This document shows, in pieces, positions 42,940 through 50,577 of a stretch of 64,000 nt of DNA; position 1 is the stretch's first letter; each line of letters opens with the position of its first letter. Where the stretch lies: NCBI RefSeq assembly GCF_902497855.1, contig NZ_CABVHU010000010.1:62001-126000 (forward strand), written 5' to 3'. The position numbers and the translations under genes were made by a program. The stretch is from Pseudomonas fluorescens (GTDB lineage Bacteria > Pseudomonadota > Gammaproteobacteria > Pseudomonadales > Pseudomonadaceae). Under the pieces are notes generated by a model, which did no database searches, had not been told where the DNA came from, and saw only the letters and a list, made by a program, of their open reading frames with translations.

Positions 42940-42952
42940 GATATAACATATC
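42940..42952. promoter_or_regulatory. Palindromic operator-like site upstream of TonB receptor 2
   Basis: GATATAACATATC is a 13-base palindrome (GATAT-AAC-ATATC) in an AT-rich patch about 60 bases before the second receptor. Its ATATAACAT core resembles Zur-type operators (GTTATA-TATAAC class), but the fit is only partial, so Zur, Fur or another metalloregulator are all possible. Confidence 0.4.
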
Positions 42953-43012
42953 GCTATTGCGCCGGGTTGGGTTCGTCCGTCGTGTTTGCCAAGCCAGAAG
43001 AGGAGCAGCGTG

Positions 43013-45175
43013 ATGTTGGCGCCTGAGTTAAATTCTTTGCCCCGCCAGGTAATGGGAACGGGTGCAGAGAGAAAAAAGAAATCGACAACGCTTGCCTCGC
43101 TTGGCGCGCTGACCTTTGGTCTTGTGGGCGAAATCGCGTGTGCCATGGAACAGCAGGGCACCGCGTTCACCCTGGAGCCCATTGAGGTTTCGAGCAGCCA
43201 TGAAGTCGCCGACGGCCCGGTATCCGGCTATCGCGCGACCCGTTCGGCGACGGCTACCAAGACCAGTACAGACATCCGCGATATCCCGCAAAGCATCAAC
43301 GTCATACCTGCCCAAGTGTTAGAAGACCTCAACGCTACCCGTATTGATCGCGCTTTGGATTTTGCTGGCGGGGTAGGCAGGCAGAACAACTTTGGCGGTC
43401 TGACCCTTCTCAATTACAGCGTGCGCGGTTTCATCACCGGCGAACTCTACAAAAACGGCTTCGCAGTCAATCGTGGCAGCTACAGTGCACCGGATGCATC
43501 GGGAATAGAACGAATCGAAGTGCTCAAAGGTCCGGCTGCCAGTCTGTACGGCCGCGGAGACCCGGGTGGGATGATCAACATTGTCAGCAAGCGGCCGCAG
43601 CCTGAAGCGTTCAGCGAATTCAAAGCCAGCGCCGGAAGTTGGGACCGTTACCGCAGCAGTCTGGACGTCAACACACCACTCACCGAAGACGGCAGCCTGC
43701 TGTCCCGAGTCAATCTGGCGGTAGAGGACAACAATAGCTTTCGTGACTATGTCGGCAACCAGCGAAAGATCGTCAGTCCGTCGCTCGGCTGGCAACTCGA
43801 CTCCGATACGCGCTTGTTTATAGACAGTGAGTTTTCGCGCACCGAGTCGGTATTTGATCGCGGTATACCGGCCGTAAACGGCGAGCTTGGCTCGGTGAAA
43901 CGCTCCACGTTCCTTGGCGAACCCAATGATGGAGATATCAGGAATGACAACCAGACGCTGGACCTGGCACTTGAGCACTACTTGAACGATGCCTGGAAGG
44001 TACGTCTGGCGAATCATTACACCCAAGGTACGCTGCAAGGCGAAAGTTCTGAAACCCAGCGCCTGATTGGCAACAGGGTGACGCGTTTCCATCGAGATCG
44101 CAGTTTCGAGTGGAATGACAACATCACCCAGGCCGAATTGCACGGCACCTTCGAGACTGGTAGATGGCAACACCAAACGTTGTTCGGGTTGGAATACGAG
44201 AACTATCGCAACAGCCAGAAATACCCGCAGAGCGCGACCTCTCTTGGGTATGGTCTAGACATCTACAACCCGGTGTATGGGCAACCCAAGCCGGTCATCG
44301 TCAACCCGAATGACTTCCATGAACGCACAGAAAGCTATGCCCTTAATCTGCAGGACCAGATTATTTTTACCGAGCGGCTGCGTGGCCTGGTGGGTTTGCG
44401 ACTCGAACATTTCGAACAGACATCACTCAATCGCACCAGTGGGGTCAGCAACGAACAAGAGAAGGACGTTGCCAACCCGCGTTTCGGTCTGCTCTATCAG
44501 CTAACACCACAGGTGGGTGTATTCGCTAACGCGTCCACTTCAGTTCGCCCCAATACCATCGGTAACCAGGGCCAAGTGTTCAAGCCGGAGAAGGGTATTG
44601 GCTACGAAACGGGCCTAAAGCTCGATCTGTTCGACAGTCGCGTCGGCGGCACCATCGCTCTGTTTCATATCGACAAAGAGAACGTGCTAACCACCGACGC
44701 CAATGGCAATAGCATCGCTGCCGGCAAGGCCCGCAGTCAGGGTTTGGATATGCAATTCAGTGGGCAGTTGACCGAGGCCGTACGCATCATCGGCGCCTAT
44801 GCCTATATCGATGCCGAAGTCACCAAGGGCGACCAGTCGATACCTGCGGGCAGCGACCTGCTTGGTGTTGCCCGCCATAGCGGCAGCCTGTTGGCGGTGT
44901 ACGAATTTCAGGATGGCGCCCTGCGCGGTTCGGATTTCGGAGCAGCGGCCAACTACGTTGGCGACCGCTCCGGTCAGGCTGGGAGCGACTTCGAATTGCC
45001 CGCCTACAGCACGGTCGATCTGCTGGCCCATTACAAGGCCAGCGACGCCATCACAGTCGGCGTGAACCTGAACAACCTTTTTGACCGCAAGTATTACGAA
45101 CGCTCCTACAACAGTACCTGGGTCATGCCAGGCGATCCGCGCAACGTCAACTTCAGCCTAACCATCAACCTCTAA
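43013..45175 (+). CDS. TonB-dependent receptor 2, siderophore/metallophore type
   Basis: The 720-residue receptor is closely similar in layout to receptor 1: FTLEPIEVSSSHEVADGPVS, a plug with IPQSINVIPAQVLEDLNATR and IEVLKGPAASLYGRGDPGG, and a barrel ending NVNFSLTINL. The start at 43013 is preceded by GAGGAG; it gives an unusually long polar N-region before the hydrophobic signal core (LASLGALTFGLVGEIACA). It is followed after 17 bases by a DUF4198 gene, a pairing common in metal-uptake loci, so the ligand may be a metal chelate other than ferric siderophore. It has its own upstream palindrome. Confidence 0.9.
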   Translation: MLAPELNSLPRQVMGTGAERKKKSTTLASLGALTFGLVGEIACAMEQQGTAFTLEPIEVSSSHEVADGPVSGYRATRSATATKTSTDIRDIPQSINVIPAQVLEDLNATRIDRALDFAGGVGRQNNFGGLTLLNYSVRGFITGELYKNGFAVNRGSYSAPDASGIERIEVLKGPAASLYGRGDPGGMINIVSKRPQPEAFSEFKASAGSWDRYRSSLDVNTPLTEDGSLLSRVNLAVEDNNSFRDYVGNQRKIVSPSLGWQLDSDTRLFIDSEFSRTESVFDRGIPAVNGELGSVKRSTFLGEPNDGDIRNDNQTLDLALEHYLNDAWKVRLANHYTQGTLQGESSETQRLIGNRVTRFHRDRSFEWNDNITQAELHGTFETGRWQHQTLFGLEYENYRNSQKYPQSATSLGYGLDIYNPVYGQPKPVIVNPNDFHERTESYALNLQDQIIFTERLRGLVGLRLEHFEQTSLNRTSGVSNEQEKDVANPRFGLLYQLTPQVGVFANASTSVRPNTIGNQGQVFKPEKGIGYETGLKLDLFDSRVGGTIALFHIDKENVLTTDANGNSIAAGKARSQGLDMQFSGQLTEAVRIIGAYAYIDAEVTKGDQSIPAGSDLLGVARHSGSLLAVYEFQDGALRGSDFGAAANYVGDRSGQAGSDFELPAYSTVDLLAHYKASDAITVGVNLNNLFDRKYYERSYNSTWVMPGDPRNVNFSLTINL

Positions 45176-45192
45176 GTGCAAGGTAGTATTTC

Positions 45193-45921
45193 ATGACTAT
45201 TCACAAGCCCTCCCTCCTTGCAAGCCTATGTGCTGCCTTGTTTATTGGACAGGTTCAAGCGCATGGTTTGTGGACCGAACAGCGTCGCGGCAATATCGAA
45301 GTTATCTATGGTGATGGCGCGGAAGATGATGCGTTCAAAGCGGAAAAAATCAGCGGTGCCTGGGCCTATGACGCAACCGGCAAACAGATTCCGGTAACGA
45401 TACAGCGCCTCAACGATCACGCGCGCCTGCAACCGATCAAGCCCCCGGCAATCTTGGCCGTGGCTCTGGATAATGGTGCCTGGTCACAAACACCGGACAA
45501 GAAATGGGTGAATTCCGGACGCTCGCAAGTTCCGAACTCCGTGCATTCGCTTCATACCTACAAGTACAGCCTGGCCATCTATCAGGAGGGGGCCAGACTG
45601 CCGGCTCTGGAGAAAATGAAGTTAGTCATTGTGCCGCAGATCGACCCGCTTAACGTCGGCCCTGGTAAACCACTGCCGGTGCGCGTACTGCTGGACGGCA
45701 AACCCGCAGCGGGCGTCAAGCTCATCGGGGACTACCGTAGCGCGCCGCATGAGGTCAGCGCCGAGACAAATGCCGAAGGTCGAGCAGAAATAGTGGTGCG
45801 TAACGAAGGCCTCAACATCATCGCTGCAGAAGTCAATGTACCGGTCGAGAATGACAACGATATCAGCGAACGTGGCCTATTCACCTCTCTGACTTTTCTT
45901 GGCAGTTCGCACCATGATTAG
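45193..45921 (+). CDS. DUF4198 periplasmic protein, TonB-receptor partner
   Basis: The 242-residue protein has a signal peptide (MTIHKPSLLASLCAALFIGQ, cleaved near VQA-HG). The mature part begins with HGLWTEQRRGNIEVIYGDGA, and the N-terminal His is a possible metal ligand. A C-terminal Ig-like part (GKPLPVRVLLDGKPAAGVKL) follows and the protein ends with SSHHD. DUF4198 proteins accompany nickel, cobalt, zinc or metallophore uptake systems and probably bind metal in the periplasm. It follows receptor 2 closely and is likely co-transcribed. A short hairpin CAGCCGCC-CCTG-GGCGGCTG at 45950-45969 may end the transcript. Confidence 0.85.
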   Translation: MTIHKPSLLASLCAALFIGQVQAHGLWTEQRRGNIEVIYGDGAEDDAFKAEKISGAWAYDATGKQIPVTIQRLNDHARLQPIKPPAILAVALDNGAWSQTPDKKWVNSGRSQVPNSVHSLHTYKYSLAIYQEGARLPALEKMKLVIVPQIDPLNVGPGKPLPVRVLLDGKPAAGVKLIGDYRSAPHEVSAETNAEGRAEIVVRNEGLNIIAAEVNVPVENDNDISERGLFTSLTFLGSSHHD

Positions 45922-46082
45922 TACTGCATCTTTGGGCTGAACAAAGCCGCAGCCGCCCCTGGGCGGCTGTATCGCAGCGGCGACAGGGACTGATAAATGA
46001 CTACAGTCACAGCAGTCGTGTGATTAAAGCCCATTTCAACCCAAGCTTTGAACGTTGGGCGAGGGTTACGCTGCGTTTGCAT

Positions 46083-46187
46083 GGGGCACAAGTCGACACC
46101 TTCCATGGGGCTGACTACAGCTGAAGGATTCTGCTGCCTGCCGGGGTGAAAACAGTCGATCCGGATTTCTCGGAGGCCAAGTTCGGC
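46083..46187. repeat. Dispersed 105-bp repeat, copy 2, joined to a broken acs gene
   Basis: This is the second copy of the repeat at 37741-37845. It ends at TTCGGC (46182-46187), a few bases before the point where acetyl-CoA synthetase coding sequence begins, so the repeat boundary and the gene breakpoint nearly coincide. Confidence 0.8.
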
Positions 46188-46933
46188 GGCCATGACCCAC
46201 GAGCGCGTGTTCGACTACCGCCCGGGCGAAGTCTACTGGTGCACCGCCGACGTCGGCTGGATCACCGGCCACACCTACATCGTCTACGGCCCATTGGCCA
46301 ATGGCGCGACCACCTTGCTGTTCGAAGGCGTGCCGAACTATCCGGACATCACCCGGGTGGCGAAGATCGTCGACAAGCACAAGGTCAATATCCTCTACAC
46401 CCCGCCGACCGCGATCCGCGCGATGATGGCCTCGGGCACTGCCGCCGTGGAAGGCGCCGATGGCAGCAGCCTGCGTCTGCTGGGATCGGTCGGCGAGCCG
46501 ATCAACCCGGAAGCCCGGGCGTGTGGACGACGTGCTCAACGTGTCCGGCCACCGTATGGGCACCGCCGAGATCGAAAGCGCGATGGTCGCCCACCCGAAA
46601 GTCGCCGAGGCGGCGGTGGTCGGTGTGCCGCATGACATCAAGGGGCAGGGCATTTATGTCTATGTCACGCTGATCGGTGGTGAAGTGCCGACCGAGCAAT
46701 TGCGCCTGGAGCTGAAAAACTGGGTGCGCAAAGAGATTGGCCCGATTGCTTCGCCGGATGTCATCCAGTGGGCGCCGGGGTTGCCGAAGACGCGTTCGGG
46801 CAAGATCATGCGCCGGATTCTGCGCAAGATCGCGACGGCGGAATACGATGGGTTGGGGGATATCTCCACCCTGGCGGATCCGGGTGTGGTGCAGCATCTG
46901 ATCGACACCCACAAAACCATGAACGCTTCATAA
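46188..46933 (+). pseudogene. acs: Acetyl-CoA synthetase (acs) pseudogene, truncated and internally deleted
   Basis: Two pieces of an acetyl-CoA synthetase are joined. The first (from about 46190) reads MTHERVFDYRPGEVYWCTAD to GSVGEPINPEA in one frame. At about 46517 it passes, with a frame change and loss of roughly 120 codons, into RVDDVLNVSGHRMGTAEIES. It then continues to the normal C-terminus with the acetylated-lysine motif PKTRSGKIMRRILRK and a stop at 46933. The N-terminal ~280 residues of the ~650-residue enzyme are absent. It cannot make a working enzyme; a functional acs is presumably elsewhere on the chromosome. Confidence 0.88.
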
Positions 46934-47006
46934 ACTACAAATAAGCTATGTCGAGCATGAAGCTTCGTCTGGTACGGGAAGTTCTAAAGCGCAGATTCCC
47001 GGCGGG

Positions 47007-47039
47007 AAAGGGCCCAACCTATTTCAGGTTGGGCCCTTT
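47007..47039. terminator. Long perfect hairpin between acs remnant and VOC gene
   Basis: AAAGGGCCCAACCT and AGGTTGGGCCCTTT form a perfect 14-bp stem with a five-base loop. It sits between convergent genes (acs remnant on plus, VOC gene on minus) and can serve as a bidirectional terminator, although the flanking T tracts are short. Confidence 0.7.
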
Positions 47040-47041
47040 GG

Positions 47042-47455
47042 TCACTGATCTTTTTCGCAGTTCACCATCCACGACACCCCAAACCGATCGACCAGCATGC
47101 CGAAGCGCGCCGCCCAGAACGTGGCCTCCAGTGGCATTTGCACCTTGCCGTCTTCGGCCAGTGCCGTGAACACGCGCTCCGCCTCGGCAATGCTGTCGAC
47201 ATTCAGCGACACCGAACATCCGGCCATTTCATCCGTGGGGCGATCCGGTGTGGTGTCCGAGCCCATGATCGCCTGATCGCCCACCGACAGGCGGGTATGG
47301 ATGATCAGGTTGTGCAGGTCCGCCGCAAAGTGTTCGCGCGCGGGGCTTTCACCGAAGGTCATCATCATTTCGATCTGGCCTTGCAGGGCTTGGGCATAGA
47401 AGGTGAAGGCGGCTTTGCAGTCGCCATTGAAGATGAGATAGGGATTGATTTTCAT
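47042..47455 (-). CDS. VOC-superfamily PhnB-like protein
   Basis: The 137-residue protein begins MKINPYLIFNGDCKAAFTFY, typical of PhnB-like members of the glyoxalase/VOC superfamily. It has paired beta-alpha-beta-beta-beta units, and the closing WAARFGMLVDRFGVSWMVNC segment is a family hallmark. Its biochemical role is unknown; related proteins bind small molecules or metals and some are annotated as 3-demethylubiquinone methyltransferase-like. GGGAG precedes the start. It is a single-gene unit. Confidence 0.88.
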   Translation of the reverse strand: MKINPYLIFNGDCKAAFTFYAQALQGQIEMMMTFGESPAREHFAADLHNLIIHTRLSVGDQAIMGSDTTPDRPTDEMAGCSVSLNVDSIAEAERVFTALAEDGKVQMPLEATFWAARFGMLVDRFGVSWMVNCEKDQ

Positions 47456-47546
47456 GTTTCAGCTCCCGGTCATTGAAGGGTACACATCGGTTGACCCTGT
47501 GCCTGGCCTGTGAATTCCGATGTGCGTCGACTCGGGTAGCAAAGCC

Positions 47547-48206
47547 CTAAAAAGCAGCGGGCGGTTGGGTTTTTTTAGATGTTTTTTCTATGGACGAGGC
47601 CAGGCTTATCGCCTCGGGCACCCGTCGCGGCGCGAGCACACGCTCGATGGCGCCGCGCACCAGGCTTTCGAGCAATTCATCACGCTCCGGCTCATCCAGC
47701 GCAGGCTGCGCCAGCCAGCTGGGTGCGCTGTTGAGCAAGGCGGCAATCGCATGCCCGGCGGCCAACCGGCCCTGTTCACTGAACCGCGACCGAGTGCCGA
47801 GTATCTGCAGCAATTTGCATTCGTACTGCTCGCGCAGTTGTCGCACCCGTTGCTGCTGCTCTTCGTTCAGGCAGCCGCTGTCGCGCTCCACCAGGCGAAA
47901 ATGCCAGGGCATCTCCTGATGCAGGTTCACATGCGCGCGGATCAGCGCCTGCAGTTTGTCGCGCTTGGCCGGCGCCTGTTGGGCGATACGCCCCAGGGTG
48001 GCCAGCAGCTCTTCGTAGAACTCTTCGATCAGATCCAGCAGCAAGTGCTGCTTGCTGGGGTAATGGTGATACAGCGAGCCCGGGGAGAGCCCCAGGCAAG
48101 TCGCGAGCTCACGCATGCCGACCTGGCCGAAACCCTTGCTGGCAAACAGCTCCAGGACTTTGTCCCGGTACTCGGCAAAACGTGAACAACGCTCAGGCAT
48201 AGGCAT
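47547..48206 (-). CDS. TetR-family transcriptional regulator
   Basis: The 219-residue protein has an N-terminal TetR helix-turn-helix (FASKGFGQVGMRELATCLGL then SPGSLYHHYPSKQHLLLDLI, about residues 21-62) and a helical ligand-binding C-terminal domain. The start codon overlaps the last 14 bases of the 3-hydroxybutyryl-CoA dehydrogenase gene, so it is probably the second gene of that transcript and may regulate it. ATG at 48200 is an alternative start two codons in. The ligand is unknown; acyl-CoA or fatty-acid responsive members are common in this setting. Confidence 0.9.
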   Translation of the reverse strand: MPMPERCSRFAEYRDKVLELFASKGFGQVGMRELATCLGLSPGSLYHHYPSKQHLLLDLIEEFYEELLATLGRIAQQAPAKRDKLQALIRAHVNLHQEMPWHFRLVERDSGCLNEEQQQRVRQLREQYECKLLQILGTRSRFSEQGRLAAGHAIAALLNSAPSWLAQPALDEPERDELLESLVRGAIERVLAPRRVPEAISLASSIEKTSKKTQPPAAF

Positions 48207-49044
48207 GGAAGCCGCGCCCCGTTTTACGTCCCAGGTAGCCGGCGGCGACCATTTCCTTGAGCAGTGGAGCAGGGCGGTATTTGCTGTCGTTGAAGCCCTC
48301 GTAGAAGGCCTCGAGAATCGCCAGCACGGTGTCCAGGCCGATCAGGTCCGCCAGGGCCAGCGGGCCGATGGGCTGATTGCAACCCAGGCGCATGCCGGCG
48401 TCGATCTCTTCGGCGCTGGCCAGGCCTTCCTGCAACACCAGGACCGCTTCGTTGATCATCGGCACCAGGATCCGGTTGACCACGAAGCCCGGGCGGTTGC
48501 CGGCGGTGATCGCGGTCTTGCCCAGGGTGGTGGCCATGTCCAGTGCCAGGGCGTGGGTCGCGTCGCTGGTTTGCAGGCCGCGGATCACTTCGATCAGGCC
48601 CATCACCGGCACCGGGTTGAAGAAGTGCAGGCCGATGAAACGTTCGGGCTGGTTGACGCTGGCGGCGAGTTGGGTAATGGACAGCGACGAGGTGTTGGAG
48701 GCGATCACGCAGTCGGGGCTGACCTGCGCGGCGATCTGTTGCAGCACGCGCAATTTCAGCTCGAGGTTTTCCGTGGCGGCTTCGATCACCAGTTGCACGT
48801 TCTGCAGGCTGCTGTAGTCGGTACTGGTACGGATCCGGTCGAGGGTGGCGAGTTTTTGCTCCTGGGTCAGCGTATCCTTGGCGATTTGCCGATCAAGGTT
48901 TTTGCCGACCGTCGCAATGGCCTTTTGCAGGGCGCTGTCGGAAATGTCGATCAAGGTCACCTTGAAGCCGGCCAGGGCGCAGACTTGCGCAATGCCGTTG
49001 CCCATGGTGCCCGCACCGATCACGCCAATGTCTTGCAGATTCAT
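48193..49044 (-). CDS. 3-hydroxybutyryl-CoA dehydrogenase
   Basis: The 283-residue enzyme starts MNLQDIGVIGAGTMGNGIAQ with the NAD motif GAGTMG. It has the catalytic segment ASNTSSLSITQLA, the His of GLHFFNPVPVMGLIEV and the C-terminal dimerisation domain with GCNQPIGPLALADLIGLD. It oxidises (S)-3-hydroxybutyryl-CoA (or a related 3-hydroxyacyl-CoA) to the 3-keto form with NAD. The ATG at 49044 gives the family start and the longer frame is rejected. It is divergent from an AraC regulator gene (49211), likely its controller, and overlaps the tetR gene downstream. Confidence 0.92.
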   Translation of the reverse strand: MNLQDIGVIGAGTMGNGIAQVCALAGFKVTLIDISDSALQKAIATVGKNLDRQIAKDTLTQEQKLATLDRIRTSTDYSSLQNVQLVIEAATENLELKLRVLQQIAAQVSPDCVIASNTSSLSITQLAASVNQPERFIGLHFFNPVPVMGLIEVIRGLQTSDATHALALDMATTLGKTAITAGNRPGFVVNRILVPMINEAVLVLQEGLASAEEIDAGMRLGCNQPIGPLALADLIGLDTVLAILEAFYEGFNDSKYRPAPLLKEMVAAGYLGRKTGRGFHAYA

Positions 49045-49210
49045 GTTCTGTGTCCTTGCGCTCAAACCTTGCGATACCTTGGCCGCCGCAACGGCCGAAG
49101 GCGTACTATTGGCCACGAGTCTAGAACTGGCAGGGCGGTTGTCCTATGCCGAAACTGTTCAACGCAACTGGTGTTTTTTGCCAGTCGGTCATGGGGAGAG
49201 AAGCGTTCAA

Positions 49211-50251
49211 ATGCGGGAAAAAGACTCGGTGGCCGCCTACTTCATGCAGGCCATGGTCCAGGGGAAGGGGAACGATCCACAGCGCGTGGGGGCTGCGCTG
49301 GAACAGGCGGGCATCGACCCGGTATCGATGGAACAACCCACGGCACGGGTGCCGGCCAGTGCATTCGCCGCCCTGTGGCTGATCCAGATCCGCGAACTCG
49401 ACGACGAATTCTTCGGCCTCGACTCCCATGGCATGCCACCGGGCAGCTTCGCCCTGATCTGCCGGGCGCTGATCCAGGAGCCCGACCTGCACAAAGCCAT
49501 GCGCCAGTGCCTGGTCAACTTCGCCCTGTTCCTGCGGGATTTTCGCGGCACCCTGACCGTGCGCGGCAAACGGGCGGTCATCAGCCTGGAAACCCGCGCG
49601 CAAAACGATGACCTCGCCCGTTTTGGCGAAGAGACCTTCCTGATATTGATGATCAGCCTGCTGTGCTGGCTGGGCGGTCGACGCATCCCCATCGATCGTG
49701 CGGACTTTCGCCATCAACGCATCTCCCTGAGCGATGACCGTCTGCTCTGGGGGCACAACCTGACCTTCGGCGCCGAGCGCACCGAGATCGAATTTGCCAG
49801 CCACTACCTGCGCTTGCCGGTGGTTCAGGACCTGGCCTCGTTGAAAATATTCCTGCGCACCGCCCCGCAATGGCTGGTGATCCGCTTCCGCAACCAGCAC
49901 GGCCTGGCGTCGCAGGTGCATCAGCGCCTGCGCCACAGCCATTACAGCGAATGGCCGACCTTGCAGGCCTTCGCCCTGGAACAGCACCTGAGTTCCAGCA
50001 CCTTCCGCCGCAAACTGGAGCGCGAAGGCTGTTCGTATCAGGAGATCAAGGATGAAGTGCGGCGCGGGGTGGCATTCGAGCAGTTGCGCCAGAGCAAGGC
50101 GAGCATCGGCGATATTGCCGAGCGGTTGGGGTTCCAGGAGCCGAGTGCGTTTCATCGGGCGTTCAAGAAGTGGACGGGGGAGAGTCCGGGGCGCTATCGG
50201 GCGCGGTTTCAGGGGAATTGTCAGAAGGCTCTGACAGACCGATCTGATTAA
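49211..50251 (+). CDS. AraC-family regulator with AraC_N-type ligand domain
   Basis: The 346-residue protein has a ~220-residue N-terminal ligand domain of the type found in OruR/ArgR-like regulators (CRALIQEPDLHKAMRQCLVN, FGAERTEIEFASHYL). The AraC DNA-binding domain follows, including SSSTFRRKLEREGCSYQEIK and the second helix-turn-helix ASIGDIAERLGFQEPSAFHR with AFKKWTGESPGRYR. It is divergent from the 3-hydroxybutyryl-CoA dehydrogenase gene, 166 bases apart, and probably activates it. The ATG at 49211 is the first reasonable start of the open frame beginning far upstream, where the frame is a shadow. Confidence 0.88.
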   Translation: MREKDSVAAYFMQAMVQGKGNDPQRVGAALEQAGIDPVSMEQPTARVPASAFAALWLIQIRELDDEFFGLDSHGMPPGSFALICRALIQEPDLHKAMRQCLVNFALFLRDFRGTLTVRGKRAVISLETRAQNDDLARFGEETFLILMISLLCWLGGRRIPIDRADFRHQRISLSDDRLLWGHNLTFGAERTEIEFASHYLRLPVVQDLASLKIFLRTAPQWLVIRFRNQHGLASQVHQRLRHSHYSEWPTLQAFALEQHLSSSTFRRKLEREGCSYQEIKDEVRRGVAFEQLRQSKASIGDIAERLGFQEPSAFHRAFKKWTGESPGRYRARFQGNCQKALTDRSD

Positions 50252-50577
50252 GCGCGACCCCGATGTTTTCGGTGGTTTCGGGCTGTAGAGTCGCAGCTCC
50301 TAGTCTCTGTTCAACGCTGTTTGCAACCGTGAGTCTTGAAGACATGGAAGCTCGCTTTAATCAGGCAACTGCGGATGACTTGGAATGTTCGGTTTCACCC
50401 CACTGTAGAAGTGTGTCGAACAGCTCGGAAGCGCCGAAGATCACTCGATCCTCATCAGAGCCACGCCTGGGTCAAGCGAGCAACGTTTAGTTGTTTCCGC
50501 CTGCGCAATCTTCCGGCTGAAGTACCATGGCGGCATTGTCGTGTTCAGCGACCTGCCTTTGCCGAGTCCATCGCCCT
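50252..50577. other. Intergenic stretch, no supported gene
   Basis: Short open frames here lack ribosome-binding sites and family resemblance. No repeat or hairpin was recognised. It holds the promoter region of the ABC exporter gene and the possible alternative start of that gene at 50527. Confidence 0.4.

Noticed and set aside
45918..46193. A 91-codon minus-strand frame overlapping the 105-bp repeat
   Set aside because: It has no ribosome-binding site, and only the part lying in the repeat resembles the frame at the other copy.
50263..50490. Short frames before the ABC exporter gene
   Set aside because: They have no family resemblance or translation signals and poor codon usage.
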